From: an uncultured Lachnospiraceae bacterium
GTDB taxonomy: Bacteria > Bacillota > Clostridia > Lachnospirales > Lachnospiraceae
DNA: 11,657 bases
Direction of reading: 5' to 3'
Assembly (NCBI GenBank): GCA_947178465.1
Contig: CAMWYL010000067.1
Coordinates: 1-11,657, forward strand
The notes below the pieces were generated by a model. It was not told where the DNA came from and searched no databases. It was given only the letters and a program-made list of their open reading frames with translations. Positions 1 to 7,228 of the stretch are shown piece after piece. How positions within the stretch are numbered: position 1 is the first letter of the stretch; each line of letters starts with the position of its first letter. A program made the position numbers and the translations under genes.

Positions 1-279
1 AAACACATCCCCGCTGTTCAAAAAAATAACATATTCTCCAGTTGCTCTCGCTGCAGCACGGTTCATCGCATCGTAGAGACCGTTATCACTCTCCGACACC
101 AGCTTTATCGGGTAGGTCTCCTGATATTCCTTTATGATCTTTATCGTCTCATCCCTTGAATCGCCGTCCTGAATTAAATATTCCATATGACAATCTTTCT
201 GTCCTATCACCGATTCAATCGTCTGTCTTATCGTATCCTGTGCATTAAAGCATACTGTTACCACCGATATCTTTACCAT
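1..279 (-). CDS. N-terminal part of a family 2 glycosyltransferase (WcaE-like 'YDAMN' type), 3' end outside window
   Basis: An open frame starts at the ATG at 279-277 and continues for 93 codons without a stop to the left edge. It reads MVKISVVTVCFNAQDTIRQ at the start. It then has QDGDSRDET (37-45) in place of the usual DGGSTDGT, the subgroup mark ESDNGLYDAMN (63-73), and EYVIFLNSGDVF (82-93). The donor-site motif is NSGD, not NSDD as in its relative at 9877-10620; NSGD is an accepted variant in WcaE-like enzymes. It should transfer one sugar in the same pathway. The missing part would hold the acceptor-binding half, roughly another 150 residues if the protein has normal length. SD AAGGAAG supports the start. 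Confidence 0.87.
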   Translation of the reverse strand, partial: MVKISVVTVCFNAQDTIRQTIESVIGQKDCHMEYLIQDGDSRDETIKIIKEYQETYPIKLVSESDNGLYDAMNRAAARATGEYVIFLNSGDVF

Positions 280-285
280 TGCAGT

Positions 286-292
286 CTTCCTT
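286..292 (-). promoter_or_regulatory. Ribosome binding site of the truncated left-edge glycosyltransferase
   Basis: AAGGAAG lies six bases before the ATG at 279, in the 41-base gap after the preceding stop. It supports the start of a gene whose end lies outside the window. Confidence 0.65.
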
Positions 293-320
293 TTACACCA
301 TGCATGATTTGTTGCCGTTG

Positions 321-1295
321 TTATCTTCCCGTCCACAAATATAATATTCTGAATAAGCATATAAACAATTGCGTCGGATAAGCTATCAGCCATGCACAAA
401 CCTTCATGTATAACGGGATACTCGTATTGGTCCATGTAAGCCGCATATTCTCACGCAAATCGATCTTTAGTTTACGGATAACCGTCCGATCATAATTTTT
501 GTTTCTACACATGGCAGTGATTACCGCCATCTCATATTCCGTATGAAATCCTATAATATCTTTCCTTAAATCCGGATATTTTAATATCAGTTCCCGGCGT
601 ACACGCATATAATTATCAAATGCGTTTCTATGCCTCTGCGAGTATCCCATATGGGAGATGCTCCCCTTTCGAACGAACCGGTAATACAGCTCCCGGTTCA
701 GCAGCCGGACGTGTTGCGCCTTCTGCGCCAACTGCACGATCATGGAATAGTCCTCACCGATTGTAACATCCTTACAGAAGTCAATCCCCTCGAACAGGCT
801 CCTGCGAAACAGCTTTGTACACGGAGAGCCCGTCAAATATCTTGTCCTATGCATATGCAGCATGCACTCTTCCGCGGTAACGCAATCAATATAGTCTTCT
901 TTAAAATACGGGAGATGTGCTTTTTTCCCTTTTTCGTCCACATTGACAAAGGTACAGCATACTATATTTGCTTCTGATTCCCTCTGATGCTCCTGTAATA
1001 TTGACAAAATCTGCTCATCCAGCCAATCATCGGAGTCCGCAAACATAATCCATTCGCCGCAGGCGTTCTCGATTCCGGCCTGCCTTGCCGCGGCAGGTCC
1101 GCTGTTTTTCTGATGAATAGCCCGAATCCGCCCATCCTGACGAGCATACTCGTCGCATATCCTGCCACTGTTATCCGTGGATTCATCATCTATAAGAAGC
1201 AGTTCCCAGTCCTGCTCCTGCAATCCTATGACACTTTCAATACATCGACGCAAATATGCTTCCGTGTTATATACCGGTATAATGATGCTAACCAT
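321..1295 (-). CDS. Family 2 glycosyltransferase (EpsJ-like), 324 aa
   Basis: This is a GT-A, family GT2 enzyme of the kind common in capsule and exopolysaccharide loci. VSIIIPVYNTEAYLRRCIESV opens the chain (positions 2-22). The Asp pair at 36-37 precedes ESTDNSG. Donor-site metal-binding DSDDW lies at 87-91, and GED at 180-182 probably provides the catalytic base. The C-terminal 30 residues are hydrophobic with aromatic residues (LYMKVCAWLIAYPTQLF and on), which suggests peripheral or single-pass membrane attachment. GGGAGA lies five bases before the ATG. It follows the flippase gene by 32 bases and precedes another GT2 by 41 bases. The position downstream of the flippase does not tell the order of sugar addition. 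Donor unknown. Confidence 0.9.
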   Translation of the reverse strand: MVSIIIPVYNTEAYLRRCIESVIGLQEQDWELLLIDDESTDNSGRICDEYARQDGRIRAIHQKNSGPAAARQAGIENACGEWIMFADSDDWLDEQILSILQEHQRESEANIVCCTFVNVDEKGKKAHLPYFKEDYIDCVTAEECMLHMHRTRYLTGSPCTKLFRRSLFEGIDFCKDVTIGEDYSMIVQLAQKAQHVRLLNRELYYRFVRKGSISHMGYSQRHRNAFDNYMRVRRELILKYPDLRKDIIGFHTEYEMAVITAMCRNKNYDRTVIRKLKIDLRENMRLTWTNTSIPLYMKVCAWLIAYPTQLFICLFRILYLWTGR

Positions 1296-1327
1296 CCGTT
1301 TCTCCCATCAATCAACTGCCCTGAATT

Positions 1328-3064
1328 TCAATTTCTCTCCGCCCTTATAATCTTACCGCCACCAACCTCATAAACGAAATCACAATTCTTAATCGTACTC
1401 AGTCTGTGCGCAATCACAATCAACGTCCTTGTCCCATGAAGCCCGTCTATCGCAGCCATCACTTCTTTTTCCGTTTCATTATCAAGCGCGGAGGTTGCCT
1501 CATCCAATATCAACACCTGCGGGTCGCGATATAAAGCTCTCGCAATTCCAATACGCTGTCTCTGACCTCCCGACAGTTTCACTCCGCGGTCGCCAATCAT
1601 CGTATCCAATCCATCCGGCAGTGAATGTACGAGTTTATCAAGCTGTGCTTCTTTTATGGCATTCTCTATCGCGTCATTATCAATTTCCGCTTCCGGTATG
1701 CCAAACGCAATATTGGCCCGTATCGTGTCATCCATCAGGTATATTGTCTGTGGAATATAGCCCAGCTTTTCATGCCATGACGACATACACTCTTTAATAT
1801 CCATGCCGTCTATTAAAATGGCGCCCTCCTGCGGCTCCAGTATGCCGAGTATCAGGTCCGCAGCCGTTGTCTTCCCCGCCCCCGATGCACCGACAAACGC
1901 CACCGACGTATTTTTATCAATTGTAAGCGCGGCATTTTTCAAAATCCATTTCTCCGATTCCGGATAGCGGAAGGAAAGGTTCTTGAGCTCTATTGTCTGA
2001 TTAAATGCAATACTCTGCGTATCAAGCCTATTCTCCTTCCTTTGTTCCTGAAGCGCTTCAATTTCCTTCAAATCCCTGTATACGGCATCTATCGCCGGCT
2101 TATTAAACATCATTCCGCTTATATAGCCTGTTATCTTGTTAAAGGACGGGAGCATACGGAATGCCGCTACCGCAAATATGGACAGTGTTGTGACAAAGGA
2201 CGTGATATCACTCTTTTCCACCATGATTTTTATTATCATTGCAAGCATAAGGCTGCATATGCATACGGTTTCCATGACAGGTCTTGGCAAATATGTCAGT
2301 ATTGACTGCTGCCGCTGCACGGTTGCAAAATTTTTATAATTTTTTTCATAGCTTGATATAAAAAAGCCTTCCTTATTTGTTACCTTTATTTCCTTAATTC
2401 CCGAGAAGGACTGGAGCAGCCATTTTGTCACCAGAACATTGATCTGCCTGCTCTCCTCGCCCTTTTTGACAAGCACCTTTTTGAAAAACAAGGTAAAAAA
2501 TCCCATAAACAGAACCAACAGGGACGCAACGGCCAACGTGGACGCCCAATCCTGAACCAACAGGAATATAATAAGCACTGCGCTCACACTAAACTCAGCA
2601 AGAAACTGCAGGACATATAACGCCACCGTAAAAAAACCGTTCACATCATTTGTGATATTCCGTTGAAACTCCGCCACATTCTTGGAAACATGAAAGAGAT
2701 ACTCCTGCTGCATGTAGCTTTTCATCATTCTGACGGACAGCCGCTGCTGATTGTTAAAGATAAACCTGTACTGAAGGCTGTACATAACCGTCACATATAT
2801 ATTTTTCAAGATATATATGACAATCAGCACCACGGCAAGAAATACAAGCATTTGGTTCGCGTCCGTAATCCCCGTATACTCACTGACCAGCACAAAATAC
2901 CACTTCTCACCCATCTCCTGAGGCTTTGTCGCAATCTCAATCAGCGGCATGATCGCCGACACGCCCAAAAGCTCGACGAAAGCGCCTATAAATATGATGA
3001 TAAGCAGTATTCCCAGATTTATTTTCTGCCTTCTGTTCAATACATAGTTGATCTTTTTTAACAT
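1328..3064 (-). CDS. ABC exporter, PglK-like lipid-linked oligosaccharide flippase, 578 aa
   Basis: This is a half-transporter that carries membrane and ATPase domains in one chain and would work as a homodimer. About six hydrophobic segments lie near residues 17-38, 72-94, 145-168, 174-196, 262-281 and 288-306. The nucleotide-binding domain is complete: Walker A GASGAGKTT (392-400), Q-loop Gln439, signature LSGGQ (497-501), Walker B VLILDE (517-522), D-loop SALD (525-528) and switch His553. The opening MLKKINYVLNRRQKINL, the ELLGVSAIMPLI segment and the glycan context resemble PglK/WlaB, which flips undecaprenyl-pyrophosphate-linked oligosaccharide. A lipid or peptide exporter is less likely here. 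GAAAGG lies eight bases before the ATG. This type does not need a separate Wzm/Wzt pair, and none is seen. The next gene starts 32 bases after the stop. Confidence 0.88.
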   Translation of the reverse strand: MLKKINYVLNRRQKINLGILLIIIFIGAFVELLGVSAIMPLIEIATKPQEMGEKWYFVLVSEYTGITDANQMLVFLAVVLIVIYILKNIYVTVMYSLQYRFIFNNQQRLSVRMMKSYMQQEYLFHVSKNVAEFQRNITNDVNGFFTVALYVLQFLAEFSVSAVLIIFLLVQDWASTLAVASLLVLFMGFFTLFFKKVLVKKGEESRQINVLVTKWLLQSFSGIKEIKVTNKEGFFISSYEKNYKNFATVQRQQSILTYLPRPVMETVCICSLMLAMIIKIMVEKSDITSFVTTLSIFAVAAFRMLPSFNKITGYISGMMFNKPAIDAVYRDLKEIEALQEQRKENRLDTQSIAFNQTIELKNLSFRYPESEKWILKNAALTIDKNTSVAFVGASGAGKTTAADLILGILEPQEGAILIDGMDIKECMSSWHEKLGYIPQTIYLMDDTIRANIAFGIPEAEIDNDAIENAIKEAQLDKLVHSLPDGLDTMIGDRGVKLSGGQRQRIGIARALYRDPQVLILDEATSALDNETEKEVMAAIDGLHGTRTLIVIAHRLSTIKNCDFVYEVGGGKIIRAERN

Positions 3065-3106
3065 CTTTTATACCTTTCAAGTACTGCGAAAAACGCCGCC
3101 CCTTTT

Positions 3107-4780
3107 CTAGTCCGGCTTGTAAAACTGTGTAATCTCCGCTGCCGTCCTCGGCTTTTTCTTCATATATGCATCATAATCCTTGAAATAATGTCCCATATCC
3201 CATGCCTGATATCCTCTTTTGTGAAGGTCATAGGCAAGCGCCTTCGCCGTAGGTCCCAGCACGATACACACAAGTCTCTCTTTGCCCGTTTTCAGGGCTT
3301 CCTTTAAGAGCCTGTCGTACTCGGCATATGCATTCATGCTTGGTGCCGTGACAAATTCCACCGATTTGCATACGTCAAATGCCCTATATGCAAGCCTGTC
3401 CAAAACGCCCTCTCCGCACACGATTGTTACATCCCGCCCACTCAAAAGCTTCTGCATACGCTCATAGTATTTTTTGAAATCGTATTTTTTATAGGTCTGG
3501 TATACCTGCGTGATCGCCGTATCCACATATGTCATGTCCCTATCACAGTTTTTGCATAGGAATCTGCGCTGCACGGCGAGTCCCTTTGCAAATCCGGCCG
3601 TAAAATCATTTAACCGGTTTACGGGGTGCATATAATAATACGGGATGCCAATCTTAAGCCCGTCAAGGTTTGTCCGCAAAAGCTTTCTGAGGTGCTTTGC
3701 AAGCTTGGCATCATATTCCTGAAAAGGTATGGACTCTCCCCTCATAATGGCAATCTCACCATCCCCAAAGCGCAGAAAACTTATCTTCTCATTTTCCATA
3801 AGCGTAAGCGTCTCATCCGTATTCAGAATATGCAGCTTATCCGCATATCTTCCCTTCTCATAGCTTTTCCTCTCAAAATGCCTGTGGATACGCTTGGGAA
3901 ATCGCATAAGTTTATTCGCGAATTCCACTATCTTTTTCTTTTTCAATCTCAGGGAGCTGGTGGAATAGCCCTTTGCTTCCTTTCGTAATATGAAATATTC
4001 CGCGCCCACGTGAATCATACTGTTGTCCATTGACGCGATTCTCTCTATATCAAGGGTATTTCCCTCATCATTATAAAGCCTGTCCAAGGAATATATGTCC
4101 GTAAGCATACTGTCATCAAAACCGTTTTGGTGTGTCTCCTGAACCCGATTCACCGTTATGACAACAGCGCAGCCAGACTGCTTATTTGATGCCATATTCG
4201 GACGTATAATCCGTTCCTTTCTGTTGTCCGGAGTTATCATGGCTTCATAATAGTTGGGGTTCTTGATGGCCGTCTCCTCCTCCATCGTCATACGAACTAC
4301 ATCTCCCCTGCGGTACAGAGTACAGTCCAGCTCCCACGGATAGTTGTAGTGTTGGTATGGGCAGTCCCATTTCCACTCAAGCACTGCGTCGTCTGAAGAG
4401 AGGTTCTCCGGAACCGGCTTTATGTTTTCGCCAAGGCGCATGCTGTAACCAAAAACCTGCTCATTATCCCTCAGATAATCACTCGCTTTTTCCAGACTAA
4501 ACTTATGGGTAAATACAACATCATCGCAGCCGAACATGATATATTCGCCTGCGCCCGTGATTATTTCCTTTAAATCGTTCTCAAACTTACTTTCCTTTAC
4601 CCATTTTACCTGTCCAAAGCTTTGCATCAGCTTTTCATACCTGATACTCTCCGCCTCACAGTAGAGCACCGTAACCATATCCCGGGTCGCATCCGAAAAC
4701 AGAAACAAGCTCTCCAGATAAGCATGCAGCTGCATCGGGCGTCCCTTTGAAAACACTATAATTGATATTTGCTTCTCCAT
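3107..4780 (-). CDS. Two-domain glycosyltransferase: N-terminal GT-A plus C-terminal GT-D (DUF1792), 557 aa
   Basis: Two unrelated glycosyltransferase folds are joined in one chain. Residues 1 to about 265 look like a GT2-like GT-A domain: ISIIVFSKGRPMQLHAYLESL (5-25, first part quoted), a metal-binding-type CDDVVF (85-90), and FGYSMRLGEN near 110-119. A strongly basic linker follows (about 267-315, with a Lys-rich run at 280-283). Residues about 316-557 match DUF1792: ETLTLMENEKISFLRFGDGE with the DxE of FGDGE at 338-342, FQEYDAKLAKHLRKLL near 353-368, and LGPTAKALAYDL at 508-519 followed by DMGHYFKDYD. DUF1792 is the GT-D fold known from the streptococcal Fap1 glycosylation enzyme dGT1. The protein probably adds two consecutive sugars, or one domain is structural. 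Both catalytic motifs appear intact. It is preceded by the GNAT with no gap and followed by a 42-base gap to the ABC gene. Confidence 0.86.
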   Translation of the reverse strand: MEKQISIIVFSKGRPMQLHAYLESLFLFSDATRDMVTVLYCEAESIRYEKLMQSFGQVKWVKESKFENDLKEIITGAGEYIMFGCDDVVFTHKFSLEKASDYLRDNEQVFGYSMRLGENIKPVPENLSSDDAVLEWKWDCPYQHYNYPWELDCTLYRRGDVVRMTMEEETAIKNPNYYEAMITPDNRKERIIRPNMASNKQSGCAVVITVNRVQETHQNGFDDSMLTDIYSLDRLYNDEGNTLDIERIASMDNSMIHVGAEYFILRKEAKGYSTSSLRLKKKKIVEFANKLMRFPKRIHRHFERKSYEKGRYADKLHILNTDETLTLMENEKISFLRFGDGEIAIMRGESIPFQEYDAKLAKHLRKLLRTNLDGLKIGIPYYYMHPVNRLNDFTAGFAKGLAVQRRFLCKNCDRDMTYVDTAITQVYQTYKKYDFKKYYERMQKLLSGRDVTIVCGEGVLDRLAYRAFDVCKSVEFVTAPSMNAYAEYDRLLKEALKTGKERLVCIVLGPTAKALAYDLHKRGYQAWDMGHYFKDYDAYMKKKPRTAAEITQFYKPD

Positions 4781-5272
4781 TTATACTCCTCGTCTTACAA
4801 TACCATACCATATATGGTCGTGATATATTCCATTTATTTTTACGGCATCCTTTTCAAGTCCTTCTCTTTTAAAGCCGCACTTTTCATAGAATTTCTGCGC
4901 TCTGACATTCTCTGCAAGAACGCTTAAGCAGACCTTATTCAGGTTCAGTTCCGTAAACGCATACCGCAAAAGCTCTTCCGTCGCGCGCTGCGCCGCTCCC
5001 GTACCCTGTGCGCATTTCCTTGCCACCACCGCATATTCCGCCTTATCATTTACATGGGAGATGTGCTTTAAGCTGACCGTTCCAAGGTATTCGTCCTGCT
5101 CATTAACGAATGCAAAATGCTGATTCTCCTCATCAAAGCTGTGCCGGATGAAATCCTCCGCCCTCTCGAGCGTCATCTCAGCAAACGGATATTGAAATCC
5201 TCTACAGATTTCTTCATCATACATCCACTCAAGCATGAGCGGTGCGTCCTTTAGCTCTAATTTCCGCAACAT
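4781..5272 (-). CDS. GNAT-family N-acetyltransferase (RimJ/RimL-type), 163 aa
   Basis: This is a cytoplasmic acetyl-CoA-dependent acetyltransferase. The start reads MLRKLELKDAPLMLEWMYD, the usual opening of RimJ/RimL-type GNATs. The central strand LGTVSLKHI and the acetyl-CoA pyrophosphate loop RKCAQGTGAAQRA follow. The C-terminal part has NKVCLSVLAENVRAQKFYEKCGF, the classical 'N..A...YEK.GF' block. Length is normal. The open frame extends upstream to 5359, but that would overlap the membrane-protein gene and add 29 residues foreign to the family, so I place the start at ATG 5272; ATG 5290 is an alternative. Its setting suggests acetylation of the amino sugar made by the aminotransferase, as PseH and WecD do in other pathways, but protein or other sugar substrates remain possible. 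Its TAA abuts the next ATG. Confidence 0.88.
   Translation of the reverse strand: MLRKLELKDAPLMLEWMYDEEICRGFQYPFAEMTLERAEDFIRHSFDEENQHFAFVNEQDEYLGTVSLKHISHVNDKAEYAVVARKCAQGTGAAQRATEELLRYAFTELNLNKVCLSVLAENVRAQKFYEKCGFKREGLEKDAVKINGIYHDHIWYGIVRRGV
4786..4791 (-). promoter_or_regulatory. Ribosome binding site of the fused glycosyltransferase
   Basis: GAGGAG is embedded in the last codons of the GNAT gene, five bases before the ATG at 4780. The stop and start abut as TAA then ATG, so the two genes are probably translationally coupled. Confidence 0.7.
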
Positions 5273-5274
5273 AG

Positions 5275-5281
5275 CCCTCCC
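5275..5281 (-). promoter_or_regulatory. Ribosome binding site used to choose the GNAT start
   Basis: GGGAGGG ends two bases before the ATG at 5272, so the spacing is rather short. It is the strongest SD-like run in the 35-base gap after the membrane-protein stop. A competing in-frame ATG at 5290 has only GGAAAG upstream. Confidence 0.5.
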
Positions 5282-5307
5282 TGTCTGCATCCTGCACTTT
5301 CCGCATA

Positions 5308-7224
5308 TTAATCCCGTTCCATCCGGCGCATCCTGTATCCAGCCAAAACCGGGACACACATCGCCAGAGGATATACATAACGGTCATAGTCATCGCCATT
5401 CATAGGCCCCGCAAGCACCGTAAGCATCAGCATCAATAACGGAACGATCGCTAATATCATTCCCCTGTCCTTCTCCACAATACTGCTCACCCATATAAAC
5501 ACCAATCCCCATACATATATGGCACTTGTGCAGAACATATTTAATATCGGCACCTTCATCCAGATGGTGTCACTTAGCCTTAAGCACTCCTTAAGGGTCC
5601 TTGAAAACCTGTTATCGGCAGATTTAAAATGAAAATACCCGTCCCTGTTGGCATTGGCAATACTGCCTTCACTCGCTCGTTCCGCTCTATATAAATCCAT
5701 TACCACCGGATAGAAATAAGCATAATAATTGTTTGCGGTTGCCGCAACATAGGTAAGCGGATGCTTTGTAAGCATCCCCGCCCATGCCGTCAAATAATTT
5801 TTTATATCAGCACCTGTCGCTTCCTTCCTCCAGTTATTCTTAACAGGATCTGCGCAGGTCGGACTGTAGTTCATAATCATAACTTCATATGGAACAACCG
5901 CATTAATCGCCGCTTTTTCTTCTTCCGTCACCTCATCCTCATAATACCGCAAATATCTGCCTGTCTGCTGCAGCGGAACAGACAGCGCTTCCCGAACACT
6001 TCCATCCGTAATTCTCGCCACAGGCAATATAATATCGGAATAAACAAACTTTGCCAGAAAAACACAGCACAAAATCGCGATAACGGATTTCATCCATTTC
6101 CTGTTGAAGCGAATCATCCATGGTAAGGATAAAACCACCACATATAATCCGTTTTTCCTTAACAGGAAAAGCACTATGGCATATATCAATAATTCCGCTT
6201 TATATGCTGTTCTTATTCTGTCCGCTTCCTCATATACTACTATATCCAATATTTTCAATAAATACAATAGCAAAAAGTCCGCAAACAGGGTATCCTTTGT
6301 GACAGTAATGGCATATCGCGGTATCCATGGAAAGAAACAAAAGAACAGCATAATGAACGCCCGTATCCCGGCGCTTGCATTGTGCTCCTTCAATTTATAC
6401 AGCGCATGCGCCAACACGCCTGCCGTGAATACCTCCTGTGCTATCACATACATGAAAATTCCTGTATTTTCGGATGCAAATAAAAATCTTCCTGCTTTTA
6501 CAAATGCTCCTGTTATTACCGTATATAGCACGGAATGATGGTCAATCAGAAGTACCTTATCTGAAATCAATTCGACAGTGTCTGCCAGCCCACAGTGATA
6601 GTTGTATGCCATATAGATAATATCTTCCGTATCCCCCATAAACAGTCCCGGATAATATGCCGCAATATAGATTCCCCATGCCGCAAGCAGTATCGCGGCC
6701 AATACTGCTTTATATTTTACAGGACTGCCAATAGCACACTTCGTTTCCACCGGCTCTCTTTGCCGCCTGTTTTTGCTAAAATTCTTTATTTGCTTAATTA
6801 TCATTGTGTAAAACAGAAAATATCCGATAAGAATAATAATTGTTTTTATCGTCTGAACCCATCCATTGACAAGAATTGCTGCAGAACCAAACTCATGGAA
6901 GGCTTTCCCAAAAAGATGCGTAAGTGAAATCAATATTCCCAGCAGGCTTTCGTCTAAGCTGTTTCCAACCTCTCCCTCCGTTTCAAAAGTGTATCTGTGC
7001 ATAAAACAGCAGGATACAGCCAATGCAATTATCAGCTTGCCGTCATATTGTATGGAGTATAAAAGCTTTAAGAACATTCTATATAAATTACTCTGTGAAG
7101 GCGATACAGAATCAATGAATGCCTCTTCAACCATTCCATAATTCATTGAAAATGCAATCATTATAAGAACACCATATATCAAAGGCTTTATCTTTTCCCG
7201 GGCCACCGTTAATTTTGCATTCAA
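5308..7224 (-). CDS. Polytopic membrane protein, GT-C-like (DUF6020-type), 638 aa
   Basis: This is an integral membrane protein with roughly a dozen hydrophobic segments. Examples start near residues 14, 62, 120, 172, 230, 256, 287, 312 and 345, with more near the C-terminus. A loop of about 200 residues (around 395-555) probably faces outward. The loop after the segment at 172-191 reads YYPGLFMGDTEDI (190-202) with acidic residues at 198, 200 and 201. HHSVLYT follows at 229-235 and TKDTLFA at 309-315. This Asp-bearing first loop with a later His-His-x-x-x-x-Thr resembles DUF6020 and other GT-C-fold transferases, which use polyprenyl-phosphate sugars outside the cell. I saw no WWDYG motif of oligosaccharyltransferases. 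It could instead be a ligase or polymerase-like protein. The only start before the first segment is TTG 7224; no in-frame ATG precedes it and an upstream TGA closes the frame. Parts of the gene are much more AT-rich than its neighbours. Confidence 0.8.
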   Translation of the reverse strand: MNAKLTVAREKIKPLIYGVLIMIAFSMNYGMVEEAFIDSVSPSQSNLYRMFLKLLYSIQYDGKLIIALAVSCCFMHRYTFETEGEVGNSLDESLLGILISLTHLFGKAFHEFGSAAILVNGWVQTIKTIIILIGYFLFYTMIIKQIKNFSKNRRQREPVETKCAIGSPVKYKAVLAAILLAAWGIYIAAYYPGLFMGDTEDIIYMAYNYHCGLADTVELISDKVLLIDHHSVLYTVITGAFVKAGRFLFASENTGIFMYVIAQEVFTAGVLAHALYKLKEHNASAGIRAFIMLFFCFFPWIPRYAITVTKDTLFADFLLLYLLKILDIVVYEEADRIRTAYKAELLIYAIVLFLLRKNGLYVVVLSLPWMIRFNRKWMKSVIAILCCVFLAKFVYSDIILPVARITDGSVREALSVPLQQTGRYLRYYEDEVTEEEKAAINAVVPYEVMIMNYSPTCADPVKNNWRKEATGADIKNYLTAWAGMLTKHPLTYVAATANNYYAYFYPVVMDLYRAERASEGSIANANRDGYFHFKSADNRFSRTLKECLRLSDTIWMKVPILNMFCTSAIYVWGLVFIWVSSIVEKDRGMILAIVPLLMLMLTVLAGPMNGDDYDRYVYPLAMCVPVLAGYRMRRMERD

Positions 7225-7228
7225 ACTA

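Noticed and set aside
630..977. Other plus-strand frames over 100 codons (here and near 1429, 2663, 3626, 5761, 6104, 7304, 7660, 9524, 10123, 11040)
   Set aside because: All are antisense to well-supported minus-strand genes, have no recognisable motif and no consistent ribosome binding sites.
3065..3106. Terminator or promoter in the largest gap near the middle of the window
   Set aside because: The 42 bases contain a T-run but no stem able to pair before it, and no spaced -35/-10 pair on the minus strand.
5231..5305. Short out-of-frame reading MRKVQDADREGYV in front of the GNAT, which faintly resembles a GNAT start
   Set aside because: It ends after about 25 codons, and the in-frame GNAT start is complete. 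I consider the likeness chance; I saw no sign of a frameshifted duplicate.
5273..5359. 29-residue N-terminal extension of the GNAT
   Set aside because: It overlaps the end of the membrane-protein gene in another frame, and GNAT homology begins right at MLRKLELKD.
5308..7224. STT3/PglB oligosaccharyltransferase
   Set aside because: The WWDYG catalytic motif is not present in the chain, so only a general GT-C-like label is justified.
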